This document shows, piece by piece, positions 45,656-53,817 of a stretch of 64,000 bases of DNA; positions within the stretch are counted from its first letter, which is position 1; every line of letters starts with the position of its first letter. The notes under the pieces are model-generated. The model was not told where the DNA came from, did not search any database, and saw nothing but the letters and a program-made list of their open reading frames with translations. The stretch spans positions 1,984,001 through 2,048,000 of the forward strand of contig CAUVYA020000002.1 of the NCBI GenBank assembly GCA_963556045.3, read 5' to 3'. The DNA is from UBA4781 sp963556045. GTDB lineage: Bacteria > Chloroflexota > Anaerolineae > Anaerolineales > Anaerolineaceae. A program made the translations under genes and the position numbers.

Positions 45656-46326
45656 TGAAGACAGGGTGGCTATGCATTGTTCTTGTGGCAGTGGTAATGG
45701 ATTGGTACGCAGTATGGCATAAGAACGAACGTCTGAACCGTTTCACCAAACCGGCTACCATGCTGATCTTGCTGATTGGGATGGGGCTGTCAACCGGTTT
45801 CGAAGGCAATTTAAAGTGGTTCGGATGGGCGCTGTTCTTCGGGCTGCTGGGGGATGTATTTTTACTGCTTCCGCAAACCTATTTTTTTGCAGGCTTGCTT
45901 TCATTTTTGCTGGGGCATCTGGCATATATTGCCGGCTTGTGGTTCCCCCCAGGTGAACTGTATTTCCCCCATTTTGTTTTAATGGGTGTGATGGTCCTGC
46001 TGCTAGCTGTCATTGCCCCTAAAATATTGAATGGGATCAACAGGCGACCAACTTCTCGCGCATTAAAACTGCCGGTCATTCTATATATATTCGTTATCAG
46101 TACGATGGTGTTCTTCTCAGTCTCCACCCTTTTCTCCCCCGATTGGAGACGGTCAGCGGCTGGTTTGGCAGCCATCGGCGGCTGCCTGTTTTTTTGTTCT
46201 GATACCATGCTGGCGTATCGGGAATTTGTGTCTGATTTCAGCAGGGCGCGTTTCTGGGTGAGAATTACCTATCACCTGGCGCAGATCGCGCTTACCATAG
46301 CGGCAATCCTGCAATTTGCTGCCTGA
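45655..46326 (+). CDS. Lysoplasmalogenase family (YhhN/TMEM86-like) membrane protein
   Basis: 223 residues, about eight TM helices. 'YAVWHKNERLNRFTKPATMLILLIG' near the N-terminus (K-P-x-x-M/T) and 'LFFGLLGDVFLLLP' with a G-D-x-x-L-L-L motif plus 'ALFFVSDTMLA'-like 'CLFFCSDTMLAYREF' match YhhN, which hydrolyses the vinyl-ether bond of lysoplasmalogens. Anaerobes commonly make plasmalogens, which fits. I chose ATG 45655, overlapping the era stop by one base, with GGAGG at 45646-45650. Confidence 0.85.
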   Translation: MKTGWLCIVLVAVVMDWYAVWHKNERLNRFTKPATMLILLIGMGLSTGFEGNLKWFGWALFFGLLGDVFLLLPQTYFFAGLLSFLLGHLAYIAGLWFPPGELYFPHFVLMGVMVLLLAVIAPKILNGINRRPTSRALKLPVILYIFVISTMVFFSVSTLFSPDWRRSAAGLAAIGGCLFFCSDTMLAYREFVSDFSRARFWVRITYHLAQIALTIAAILQFAA

Positions 46327-46332
46327 TAAATG

Positions 46333-47214
46333 CTACTGTTTGGTCAACGGTCTAAAACCTTCCCCCAGCGCTTCGTTTGCCTGCCCGATCACCACAAACG
46401 CCTGCGGGTCGATCTCACTCACGATGCCTTTTATAATACTGACCTCGGGGCGTGAGATGACACAGTACAGAATGGTGCGGTTTTCTCCGGTGTATGCTCC
46501 CTTCCCGCCGATATAGGTAACACCGCGTTCCAGGTCTTCCATGATCTGTCCGGCAATGGCTGCAGGTTGTTTGGTGATCACCATGGCGGTGCGCACCACG
46601 CTGGAGCCTTCCGATACCGTCTCTGCCACCAGACCGCTGACATAGATCACGATTAAGCCGTACAGCGCTTTTTCCCAGCCGAATGCAAAACCGCTTGCCA
46701 GCACCACCAGCGAGTCGGTCAGCATGTAGGCGGTCGAGATGGAGAAGCCGAATCGAAAGTTGAGAATGCGTCCTAAAATATCGCTGCCGCCGCTGGTTCC
46801 TCTTCCGCGATACACCAGACCCAGCCCGGCGCCCAGCAATACACCACCGTATAGAGTGTTGAGCATCATATCATGGGTGAAACTTTGAATGGGGAGAAAA
46901 TAGGGCAGCAAGTCTGTCAACAGAGAAAATGCCACTACTGCGAACAGGGTGCGTAAAGCGAATTTAAGCCCGCCCAGATGGCGCCAGCCGATCAGGTAAA
47001 GGGGCAGGTTGCCGATCATGACCATCACACCGATCGGGAAATCGGTGAGAAAATTGATGATCTGGGCTGCCCCGCTGACCCCTCCACTCACCAGTTGCCC
47101 CGGGATCAGGAACAGGTGCATGGAAAGCGCCTGTACCAGCGCACCTAGAAAGATGAGCACAAAATCGCGCAGGGTGTGCGGACCGATGATCTTTTTCTTG
47201 TCTTTTTTACTCAT
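46333..47214 (-). CDS. YitT/DUF161-type membrane protein with DUF2179 domain
   Basis: About 293 residues. Five or six TM helices in the N-terminal two-thirds, with 'FLIPGQLVSGGVSGAAQIINFLTDFPIGVMVMIGNLPLYLIGWRHLGG' and 'SGGSDILGRILNFRFGFSISTAYMLTDSLVVL', typical of the YitT family. A C-terminal soluble DUF2179-like domain 'GVTYIGGKGAYTGENRTILYCVISRPEVSIIKGIVSEIDPQAFVVIG' follows. Function of the family is not settled. Start uncertain: MSKKDKKK at 47214 fits homology, but upstream ATGs at 47226 and 47274 are in frame. Converges with the lysoplasmalogenase gene. Confidence 0.8.
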   Translation of the reverse strand: MSKKDKKKIIGPHTLRDFVLIFLGALVQALSMHLFLIPGQLVSGGVSGAAQIINFLTDFPIGVMVMIGNLPLYLIGWRHLGGLKFALRTLFAVVAFSLLTDLLPYFLPIQSFTHDMMLNTLYGGVLLGAGLGLVYRGRGTSGGSDILGRILNFRFGFSISTAYMLTDSLVVLASGFAFGWEKALYGLIVIYVSGLVAETVSEGSSVVRTAMVITKQPAAIAGQIMEDLERGVTYIGGKGAYTGENRTILYCVISRPEVSIIKGIVSEIDPQAFVVIGQANEALGEGFRPLTKQ

Positions 47215-47322
47215 ACCAACTGTCATCCATACTTTCGCGCTAATTGTAGCCGAGTCGGTTGTTTCCTGCATCACTCTGTTTCTCGAGGAAAACAGGTGAT
47301 TGCAGAATCATCGTATGCAACC

Positions 47323-47351
47323 TTGATCCACTTCGTATATAGTTATATAAT
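47323..47351 (+). promoter_or_regulatory. Promoter of the DUF3796/HTH pair
   Basis: TTGATC at 47323-47328 and TATAAT at 47346-47351, 17 bases apart. The -10 box lies inside the first of two operator-like palindromes (47342-47357). Predicted transcript start near 47358. Confidence 0.65.
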
Positions 47352-47378
47352 TATAACAAAAAGTTATAAATATATAAC
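47342..47378. promoter_or_regulatory. Twin palindromic operator sites
   Basis: Two copies of GTTATA-N4-TATAAC: GTTATATAATTATAAC (47342-47357) and GTTATAAATATATAAC (47363-47378). Both have perfect 6-base arms and their centres are 21 bases apart, two helical turns, as for cooperative binding by HTH dimers. One covers the -10 box and the other the start of the transcript. The HTH protein encoded two genes down is the likely ligand. Confidence 0.7.
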
Positions 47379-47396
47379 AATACTGGAGGTTGACTG

Positions 47397-47759
47397 ATGA
47401 AAGACAAAACACAAAATGCACAGGACAAACAAAACAGAATAAGTCTGCTGGGGTTACTTGGACTATTAGGATTACTAGGCTTGATTACCGGAAATTTTGG
47501 TTTTTACGGTTTTTTTGGTTTCTTTGGATTCTTTAATTTCTCCAAGATTCTACCGGATGAGAGGTTTAAACTGAATGTGAATAAAGCTGCTAAAAATGCT
47601 TTTATGGTTGGTTTGGTTATTTTCCCATTGCTCTTGTTATTGGAGTGCATAACCCAGCTTTCTTCAGCCTACGGTATAGGGATTGCTGTGAATTTTGCAA
47701 TCCAGATATTGACATTCAGCTTTTCTTTATCGAAGTATGAGAAAAATGGGGCTGATTAA
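47397..47759 (+). CDS. DUF3796-like small membrane protein with Leu/Gly and Phe/Gly repeats
   Basis: 120 residues. After a polar N-terminus come short repeats 'LLGLLGLLGLLGLITGN' (about 18-34) then 'FGFYGFFGFFGFFNF' (about 35-49), and two TM segments (about 73-90 and 95-115). This resembles DUF3796 proteins of Firmicutes, which are often paired with an XRE regulator exactly as here; the family assignment is from memory of that pattern. GGAGG lies 7-8 bases before ATG 47397. The next gene begins immediately after its stop. Function unknown; a membrane-active or peptide-sensing role is possible. Confidence 0.65.
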   Translation: MKDKTQNAQDKQNRISLLGLLGLLGLLGLITGNFGFYGFFGFFGFFNFSKILPDERFKLNVNKAAKNAFMVGLVIFPLLLLLECITQLSSAYGIGIAVNFAIQILTFSFSLSKYEKNGAD

Positions 47760-47963
47760 ATGAGAATGGTGACCAAGATCAAAGAATACAGGGCGAAAAA
47801 AGACATGACCCAGGAAGCTCTGGCTGTTGCGGTTGGGGTAAGACGGGAAACTATCGTCCACCTTGAAAACGGCAGATATAATCCATCTCTGAAACTTGCC
47901 TATTCCATCGCAAAAGTATTCGATGCTGCCATTGAAGATCTTTTTACTTTTATCGAAGAATAA
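47760..47963 (+). CDS. XRE-family HTH regulator, YozG-like
   Basis: 67 residues (or 65 from ATG 47766), a stand-alone Cro/CI helix-turn-helix: 'KIKEYRAKKDMTQEALAVAVGVRRETIVHLENGRYNPSLKLAYSIAKVFDAAIEDLFTFIEE'. This compact form with the ending I-E-D-L-F-x-F is the YozG/HTH_3 type, commonly paired with a membrane protein gene. The ATG directly follows the TAA of the DUF3796-like gene, so the two are co-translated. It probably represses its own operon through the twin palindromes at 47342-47378. Confidence 0.88.
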   Translation: MRMVTKIKEYRAKKDMTQEALAVAVGVRRETIVHLENGRYNPSLKLAYSIAKVFDAAIEDLFTFIEE

Positions 47964-48047
47964 TTCGTATTTATATTGAAGCGGTAGGTGATAAGGTTTA
48001 TTTCGGAGAGGTAATCATTCCTTCGTGCTTCCACGGCTGTCCGTCCC

Positions 48048-48076
48048 TTGACGTGCTGGGGGTTGCTGGGTACAAT
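48048..48076 (+). promoter_or_regulatory. Promoter of tRNA-Gly
   Basis: TTGACG at 48048-48053 and TACAAT at 48071-48076 with 17 bases between. The predicted start (about 48083) lies 5 bases before the tRNA. Confidence 0.8.
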
Positions 48077-48087
48077 CTTAAACCCTA

Positions 48088-48159
48088 GCGGGCGTCGCCA
48101 AGTGGTAAGGCGTCAGCCTTCCAAGCTGATATTCGTCGGTTCGAATCCGATCGCCCGCT
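48088..48159 (+). tRNA. tRNA-Gly(TCC)
   Basis: 72 bases. Acceptor stem gcgggcg (48088-48094)/cgcccgc (48152-48158), D arm gcc...ggc, anticodon stem tcagc/gctga around loop cttccaa giving anticodon TCC, and T arm gtcgg-ttcgaat-ccgat, all fully paired. No CCA is encoded. It has its own promoter and marks the left side of an AT-rich block. Confidence 0.96.
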
Positions 48160-48215
48160 CTTTTGATTTAATACAGTAGAGTTGATTTACGGGGACTATC
48201 ATTTTTTCTTCTTAA

Positions 48216-48344
48216 GAAGTTGCTTTTCCAATACTGAATGAAATCAAGCAGCAACTGGCTAACATCTTGGTGGATGTGGGGCAGAAGCTGTGGGATCATT
48301 GTCCTCTCGGGGGTTACCGTTTTTCATTCCCGGAAGAACAGTAA
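48216..48344 (+). pseudogene. Possible C-terminal gene remnant
   Basis: The frame from GAA 48216 to TAA 48342-48344 is open for 42 codons and reads like a real, amphipathic protein end: N-E-I-K-Q-Q-L-A-N-I-L-V-D-V-G-Q-K-L-W then P-L-G-G-Y-R-F-S-F-P-E-E-Q. A stop codon directly precedes it and no start codon lies inside, so it can only be a fragment. The parent family is not recognised. Confidence 0.3.
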
Positions 48345-48397
48345 CGAGAATTGTAGGATTCTGATTGTCTGGAGTGATCCCATCAGGAGACCAGGCG

Positions 48398-48541
48398 ATG
48401 TGTGAACTTTGCCGTGTTTTCCCTGATGATGGATCAAGTTTATATATATTCTCGTTAAGTCTGATGGAAATAAATGGAGTATGGGAATGGGTTAATTTGA
48501 TTGTATTTCAGCATAGAGCAGTTAGAACCCTGACTGGATAG
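48398..48541 (+). CDS. Possible 47-residue small protein
   Basis: ATG 48398 lies 8 bases behind AGGAGA (48384-48389) and the frame runs 47 codons to TAG 48541. The product starts M-C-E-L-C (a CxxC) and is fairly hydrophobic in the middle (LYIFSLSLMEINGVWEWVNLIVF). No family recognised. Short frames like this arise by chance; the ribosome-binding site is the only positive sign. Confidence 0.22.
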   Translation: MCELCRVFPDDGSSLYIFSLSLMEINGVWEWVNLIVFQHRAVRTLTG

Positions 48542-48668
48542 TTGAAGGGATACAGTACTGAATTTAAAGGAAAAATGGACACAGTTCGAAGATTTGTGGA
48601 TATTAAAAACTATTGTGCTGCATATACTGTAAAATAAAGATTACATCCTGAATGATATTGGAGATCAA

Positions 48669-50237
48669 ATGGATTCAACTGGAAGAGTGAAATCACTCAT
48701 AACGAAAGAAAACAAGATTTACTTGATCCTGTGTTTGTTGGTGATTGGTCTTTCAATAATTCCTCGATGGTCATATCTTCGTGATATAAGTTGGTGGTGG
48801 CGTTCCGGACAAACCTATATGACATCATTGTGGTTTGAGAAGGAAGGAATTTCCTTAATCAATTACCAGACCCCAATCTATGGATATCCATGGCAGATAC
48901 CTTTCGAATTTCCTCTTTATCAAGCATTAGGTGTGATCATCACACATATTGGTTCTTTCCTTCATGTTTTTCATAATCTGCAAGCGGGTATGCATATCAC
49001 AAGTCTAATTTGTTTCTATGCATCCGCGCTGTTTTTGGCGCTTCTTTGCTGGGAATACTTTCGAGATCGTATCCTGGTATTGATTATCTTAACAGTATAT
49101 CTTTGGCTTCCATATGATATCCGCTACAGTACAGAAATAGTGATAGATTATTTATCGGTAGCATTTGCTCTTGGTTATTTATATTTTTTTACAAAGTGGA
49201 TTGATGCCCCCGGGCGTTATGGAAATCTCGTACTCGGGACTGTATTTGGAACCCTGGGAGGCTTGGTTAAAATAACCACAATGGGGATTGTTGTGATCCC
49301 TGTTATTTTAATGATTATTAAGTTAATAAAAAAGCAAAGCATACATCTCGATTTTTCAATATTTAAAAAGGCAAATATTCAAAAGATTATTAAAAATAAA
49401 ACTCTCATATTTCTTTTCATTGGTTCTATATTAATTCCTTTGTGTGTTGCTATGATTTGGACAATGCACTCTGATGCAATAAAAAATGCGAATATTGCTA
49501 CAGTTTGGCTCACTTCCTCAAATCTGACTACTTGGAATTTTGGTACTATTGCTCAAAAGACCAGTTTTTCCAATTGGGTGGAATGGCTTTTAAAAATTCG
49601 CGAATTTTTCTTCTTTGGTCCTTTGATTGTCTTGCCATTTATCGGCATGCTGTACCTGAACAGACTATCAACGGAGGGGCAAAAATTTTTTAGTGTGGCG
49701 GTATTAAGCCCATTACTGGCAATTTTTATTTTTTTCAATCTGTATCTTCATGATTATTACTATATTGCACTCTCACCATTTATGAGTGTTGTAGTAGGTG
49801 TAGGAATTTTTTGCGTAATTAAATATGTGGTTCCCCGAAACAAATGGTTCTCTGTTTTCTTTCTCGTAATAACTGGTTTCGCAATTATGCAATCGTTTGA
49901 AAAGATCAAATTAATGCGACAGGAAACTGAGAGTGCAATAGCGAAATTTGAAATTCAAACTCTCGCCCTGGCTAAAAGGACCATGGAATTGACCCCGGAA
50001 AATGAATATGTGATTTCTATTCAAGAGGGCTGGAGCCCCAGCTTCTTGCTCTATACGGAAAGAAAGGGATTAATATATTCACCACTCGAAAAAGATAAGG
50101 ATATATGTGACATAATTGATGGTATCAATTACTCTACAGTTGTTGGACCTGAAAATTCCACTAATTTCGATGTGGTTTTGCAATGCTTCAAATATTCCGA
50201 AATGATTGAACCGAGAATTTATAAGGTTAGTAATTAA
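48669..50237 (+). CDS. Multi-pass GT-C-like membrane protein (6), AT-rich
   Basis: 522 residues with about 11 hydrophobic segments, organised like ArnT/PMT-type GT-C enzymes: a first loop 'WWWRSGQTYMTSLWFEKEGISLINYQTPIYG' followed by 'FEFPLYQALGVIITHIG', then 'WLPYDIRYSTEIVIDYLSVAFALGYLYFF' and 'GLVKITTMGIVVIPVIL' (the K-I-T/K-P-like helix seen in such families). GGAGATCAA precedes ATG 48669. Codon use is much more AT-rich than the housekeeping genes, suggesting transfer. First of four genes reading the same way; probable glycan or lipid glycosyltransferase. Confidence 0.62.
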   Translation: MDSTGRVKSLITKENKIYLILCLLVIGLSIIPRWSYLRDISWWWRSGQTYMTSLWFEKEGISLINYQTPIYGYPWQIPFEFPLYQALGVIITHIGSFLHVFHNLQAGMHITSLICFYASALFLALLCWEYFRDRILVLIILTVYLWLPYDIRYSTEIVIDYLSVAFALGYLYFFTKWIDAPGRYGNLVLGTVFGTLGGLVKITTMGIVVIPVILMIIKLIKKQSIHLDFSIFKKANIQKIIKNKTLIFLFIGSILIPLCVAMIWTMHSDAIKNANIATVWLTSSNLTTWNFGTIAQKTSFSNWVEWLLKIREFFFFGPLIVLPFIGMLYLNRLSTEGQKFFSVAVLSPLLAIFIFFNLYLHDYYYIALSPFMSVVVGVGIFCVIKYVVPRNKWFSVFFLVITGFAIMQSFEKIKLMRQETESAIAKFEIQTLALAKRTMELTPENEYVISIQEGWSPSFLLYTERKGLIYSPLEKDKDICDIIDGINYSTVVGPENSTNFDVVLQCFKYSEMIEPRIYKVSN

Positions 50238-50393
50238 AGTGATTTGATGGTCATTGACCAAAATAATGAAACTGGAAGAAGAATACTCAAAAAATGGTTT
50301 GAATAAGGAGTCTAATTAATAAAATATAGCGAATAGTTTGAGATTGGCGTAGTAAAGGCATTCAAAGAGGGTACTTTTTAATAGGATCTATCT

Positions 50394-51725
50394 ATGAAGG
50401 AATTATTTGATGTTGATGTAGTAATTATTGGCAGCGGTTTATCTGGACTATCGGCTGCATATGATTTGGGGAAAAGAGGATATTCTGTTGCTCTCTTTGA
50501 ACAGAATGATTTTCTTGGGGGGTTGGCAAGTTCTTTTAAATTCGATGGTCAATCTATTGAAAGGTTTTATCATTTTATTTGTCGCGCTGATTATGAATAT
50601 TTTAAATTACTCGAAGAATTAGGCATTCGTGATGCATTAACATGGGAAACGAGCATAACAAAATATTTTTATCAGGGTAAGTTATTTGATTTTTCCACAC
50701 CCCTTGATTTGATCACCTTTAGTGCGATCCCCTTTTGGGGGCGGATCAGGTTTGGCATAAATATTATTAAAGACCGTTATCATAAGCAATGGCAGACAAT
50801 CGATGGTATTTCAGCAAAAGATTGGTTAATTGGGAAAATTGGAGAAAAAGCTTACGATGTTATCTGGGACCCTTTACTAAAAGTAAAATTTGGTGAATAT
50901 TATGATCAAATTTCTGCTGCCTGGATGTGGCATAGAATTTGGCGGGTGGCAAAATCCAGGAAATATATATGGCAGCCTGAAAAATTAGCATATCTACAAG
51001 GCGGAACACAAACTCTTGTGAACGCCCTTGTTGGAAATATCCATCAATATCCAAATGTCAGAATTCGTACGGAGGCGAAAGTTACTGAATTAAATGTCAT
51101 TGAACAAAAAGTGAATTATGTTGGATTGCAGAATGGGGAAAAGATCTCTTGTAAATATGTTGTTTCAACGATACCACTTAACGCGCTAAAGAAAATAATT
51201 TCGCCAACTACCTTTCAGGATGTGATTGAGCAATATGATTATATTGCTGTTGTTTGCGGCTTATTAAAATTAAAACATAAGGTCACGGATGGTTTTTGGG
51301 TCAATATTAATGATACCCATGTGCCTTTTAACGGCATTATCGAATATTCCAATTTAAATCGTGAGATAGGCAAAGAGGAAAATTGCAGCTATGTTTATAT
51401 ACCCTATTATCTAAATGAGAACCATCCCAGATTTAAGTTTTCAGATAAAAAATTACTGCAAGAATTTTCAGACGGATTGAAGAGAATAAATTCGAAGTTT
51501 ACTGATGACTGGATAATTGATTATAAGATCAGTCGTGCAAAAAATGCGCAGGCAATATGTTATAAAAATTTCAAGCAAATAAAACCCGAGATATTTACAG
51601 ATATTGATGGTTTATTTATTACTGATTCAACTCTATATTATCCTGAAGATAGAACTGTTAGCGCATCTATAAAATTAGGTAGAAAAGTAGCCGAATATTT
51701 ACATGATACGAGGGAAAATGTTTGA
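50394..51725 (+). CDS. FAD-dependent oxidoreductase, protoporphyrinogen-oxidase/UGM-like
   Basis: 443 residues. N-terminal dinucleotide-binding motif 'DVVIIGSGLSGLSAAYDLGKRGYSVALFEQNDFLGGLASSF' (GxGxxG...E then GG) and C-terminal 'GLFITDSTLYYPEDRTVSASIKLGRKVAEYL', typical of the amino-oxidase/HemG/UDP-galactopyranose-mutase-like group. In such glycan clusters these enzymes are thought to act on lipids or sugars; substrate unknown. No strong Shine-Dalgarno is seen. The next gene overlaps its last 8 bases. AT-rich. Confidence 0.8.
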   Translation: MKELFDVDVVIIGSGLSGLSAAYDLGKRGYSVALFEQNDFLGGLASSFKFDGQSIERFYHFICRADYEYFKLLEELGIRDALTWETSITKYFYQGKLFDFSTPLDLITFSAIPFWGRIRFGINIIKDRYHKQWQTIDGISAKDWLIGKIGEKAYDVIWDPLLKVKFGEYYDQISAAWMWHRIWRVAKSRKYIWQPEKLAYLQGGTQTLVNALVGNIHQYPNVRIRTEAKVTELNVIEQKVNYVGLQNGEKISCKYVVSTIPLNALKKIISPTTFQDVIEQYDYIAVVCGLLKLKHKVTDGFWVNINDTHVPFNGIIEYSNLNREIGKEENCSYVYIPYYLNENHPRFKFSDKKLLQEFSDGLKRINSKFTDDWIIDYKISRAKNAQAICYKNFKQIKPEIFTDIDGLFITDSTLYYPEDRTVSASIKLGRKVAEYLHDTRENV

Positions 51726-52392
51726 GGATAATAAGAAAAAAATTGAAGCTTTATACGATAATCGATTCAGTTATGAAGAAATAAAAAAGAAAGAGAAAAT
51801 TTGGAAAATTTTATGTAAACATTTTTTCCAAAAATATATTCATCCAAATGATGTTGTAATAGATATTGGCACAGGTTTCTGTGAATTTATAAATAACATT
51901 GAGTGCAAAAAGAAAATAGGTCTTGATATTAATCCCGCAACAAAATCGTTTGCAAATAGTGATGTTGAGATTATTAATGAATCAGCAGATGATATTACTT
52001 CGGTATCAAGTGATACCATTGACGTTGCTTTTGTGAGCAATTTTTTTGAACATCTTCCTAGTAAAGAAATTCTTTCAGAATCTCTGGAAGAAATACATCG
52101 GATTTTAAAGACCGGAGGTAAAGTATGTATCCTCCAACCGAATATAGCTGTACTCAATGGCAAGTATTGGGATTTTTACGATCATAATATTCCTCTATCG
52201 CATAAAAGTATGGCTGAAGCTTTGCATCTATCCGGATTCATGATAACAGAAATAAAAGCTAAATTCTTACCGTATACAACAAAAAGCAGACTTCCCAGCA
52301 CTCCATTCCTTGTTAGATTGTACTTATTATGTCCAATTTTCCATAATATTTTAGGTGGTCAAGCCTGGATTGTAGCCGAAAAACTAGATTAA
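51718..52392 (+). CDS. SAM-dependent methyltransferase, Methyltransf_11-like
   Basis: 224 residues from ATG 51718 (AGGGA upstream), overlapping the FAD enzyme stop. SAM motif I 'VVIDIGTGFCEFINNI' near residue 45, strand 2 'KKIGLDINP', and motif 'TIDVAFVSNFFEHLPSKEILSESLEEIHRILKTGGKVCILQPN' are canonical for small-molecule/lipid class I enzymes. It probably methylates a lipid or sugar made by the neighbouring genes. Very AT-rich. Confidence 0.84.
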   Translation: MFEDNKKKIEALYDNRFSYEEIKKKEKIWKILCKHFFQKYIHPNDVVIDIGTGFCEFINNIECKKKIGLDINPATKSFANSDVEIINESADDITSVSSDTIDVAFVSNFFEHLPSKEILSESLEEIHRILKTGGKVCILQPNIAVLNGKYWDFYDHNIPLSHKSMAEALHLSGFMITEIKAKFLPYTTKSRLPSTPFLVRLYLLCPIFHNILGGQAWIVAEKLD

Positions 52393-52505
52393 CCAAGAAG
52401 ATGAACAGACGCGATTCTGAAATAATGATTGATCAATATTATTAATTTGTGGAAAACTGCCTGATATGATTACAAATAAAGAATATACACGTTGTAAAGG
52501 GAAAT

Positions 52506-53558
52506 ATGACCGATTCAGATTATGAATTAAAGAATAGAGATAATGCGCTGGTTGCGATTCAACTTACAAAACCTTCTAAAAATGATGTTTTTGAATCTGT
52601 AAGAAAGGCAATGGAATCAGCCAAATGGAAAAATTTTATTTCCAGTGGTGCCAAAGTTGTATTAAAACCAAATTTAGGATGGGATAAATTAATACCCGGC
52701 GCGATCAGTTCACCATGGGTGGTGGAAGCTGTCATTTTAGTGATTCGAGATTATGTAAGTGAGATTTCAATCATTGAATCAGATCAAGTTGTTTGTAATG
52801 TTGAGAAGGTAATTCGCCTGACGGGTATTTATGGATTATGTGAAAAATACAATATTTCCTGGGTGAATATGTCAAGGGGAAAGTTTATTCAATATAAAAG
52901 TGATGAACGACTTGTTCTTCATGATGTAAAAATCCCACAAATATTGTCAGACACAGAACTCATCACAATACCATTAATGAAAACCCACAATAAATCTACA
53001 ATAACAGGAGCAATCAAGAATCAGTGGGGTTGTTTGCAGGAACTTCGGCACAATTTTCATCCGGTTCTCTCAAAAGCGCTGGTGGATGTATGCTGGCTTA
53101 CCCAGCCGCGATTTGCGGTGATGGATGCAACTATTGCGCTAGAAGGGAACGGACCAAAATCTGGAATTCCTAAAGAAATGAATATGGTTTTAGCCTCCGG
53201 TAACATAGTTGGGATTGATGCAACAGCAGCGCGTATCATGGGTATTAATCCTCACGAAATTGAACATTTGAACTTGTGCGCGGAATTTGGATATGGGTCT
53301 TTAGATCCTGTTGTGATTGGTGCAGAAATTGAATCCATTAAAACCGAATTCATTCCCGCGAAACATAATTTGGTCTCAAAAGTTGAAATTATTCTAAGAA
53401 AAACATTTCTTTCCAAACTACTTTTCCAAACCCCATTATTAAAGGTTCTTACTTTCATCACTCGAAGGTACTATGATATATGGGACTTTTTTGTGGGGAA
53501 GGGAATTAGAAAAGAAATCTCAAAATCTGGATATTTCGCCGCGTTTCCTGAATCCTAA
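52506..53558 (+). CDS. DUF362-domain protein
   Basis: 350 residues. 'GAKVVLKPNLGWDK' near residue 49, 'LITIPLMKTHNKSTITGAIKNQWGCLQELRHNFHP' and 'FAVMDATIALEGNGPKSGIPKEMNMVLASGNIVGIDATAARIMGI' are characteristic of DUF362. Many family members have a C-terminal ferredoxin domain; this one lacks CxxCxxC motifs and instead ends in a basic, hydrophobic 70-residue tail. Function of DUF362 is not known. Last of the four AT-rich genes; 114 bases after the methyltransferase. Confidence 0.84.
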   Translation: MTDSDYELKNRDNALVAIQLTKPSKNDVFESVRKAMESAKWKNFISSGAKVVLKPNLGWDKLIPGAISSPWVVEAVILVIRDYVSEISIIESDQVVCNVEKVIRLTGIYGLCEKYNISWVNMSRGKFIQYKSDERLVLHDVKIPQILSDTELITIPLMKTHNKSTITGAIKNQWGCLQELRHNFHPVLSKALVDVCWLTQPRFAVMDATIALEGNGPKSGIPKEMNMVLASGNIVGIDATAARIMGINPHEIEHLNLCAEFGYGSLDPVVIGAEIESIKTEFIPAKHNLVSKVEIILRKTFLSKLLFQTPLLKVLTFITRRYYDIWDFFVGKGIRKEISKSGYFAAFPES

Positions 53559-53777
53559 ATGATGTTAGGAGATTGTGGGAAAAAGGGAAAATAAGGAAAC
53601 GAAAAAATCTAACGAAAGGGCTCATTTTTTACAAATCTTTTTAACAATACATTGCACCCCAGAAACTAATGTTTGGATAAAGCGCACTTTTAACCAGTTG
53701 AGGGATGAATATTGAACATTCCTGGGACTTTTATCATAAACATCGCCAATCATTCAGGTACTCTTAGCTGGCTGCTG

Positions 53778-53806
53778 CCTCGCAATATCGTTGGTAAATT
53801 GCGAGG
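53778..53806. terminator. Hairpin after the papain-like gene
   Basis: Perfect 9-base-pair stem cctcgcaat (53778-53786) / attgcgagg (53798-53806), 11-base loop, 12 bases beyond the minus-strand stop. There is no T run on either side, so it may be a weak or factor-dependent terminator or an mRNA-stabilising hairpin. The rest of 53559-53777 shows nothing recognisable. Confidence 0.4.
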
Positions 53807-53817
53807 GGAACCCTATT

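Larger units (their letters stand above)
48160..48668. other. Gene-poor stretch with possible gene debris after tRNA-Gly
   Basis: About 510 bases between the tRNA and the next large gene. It contains a 42-codon open stretch without a start codon that looks like a protein C-terminus (48216-48344) and a 47-codon frame with a ribosome-binding site (48398-48541). No insertion-sequence ends, no repeat of the tRNA 3' end and no clear terminator were seen. The composition shifts to AT-rich here. Likely decayed DNA at the edge of an acquired block. Confidence 0.45.

Noticed and set aside
48088..53558. Integrated element with attL/attR at tRNA-Gly
   Set aside because: No second copy of the tRNA 3' end and no integrase were seen in the window; only the base composition suggests transfer.
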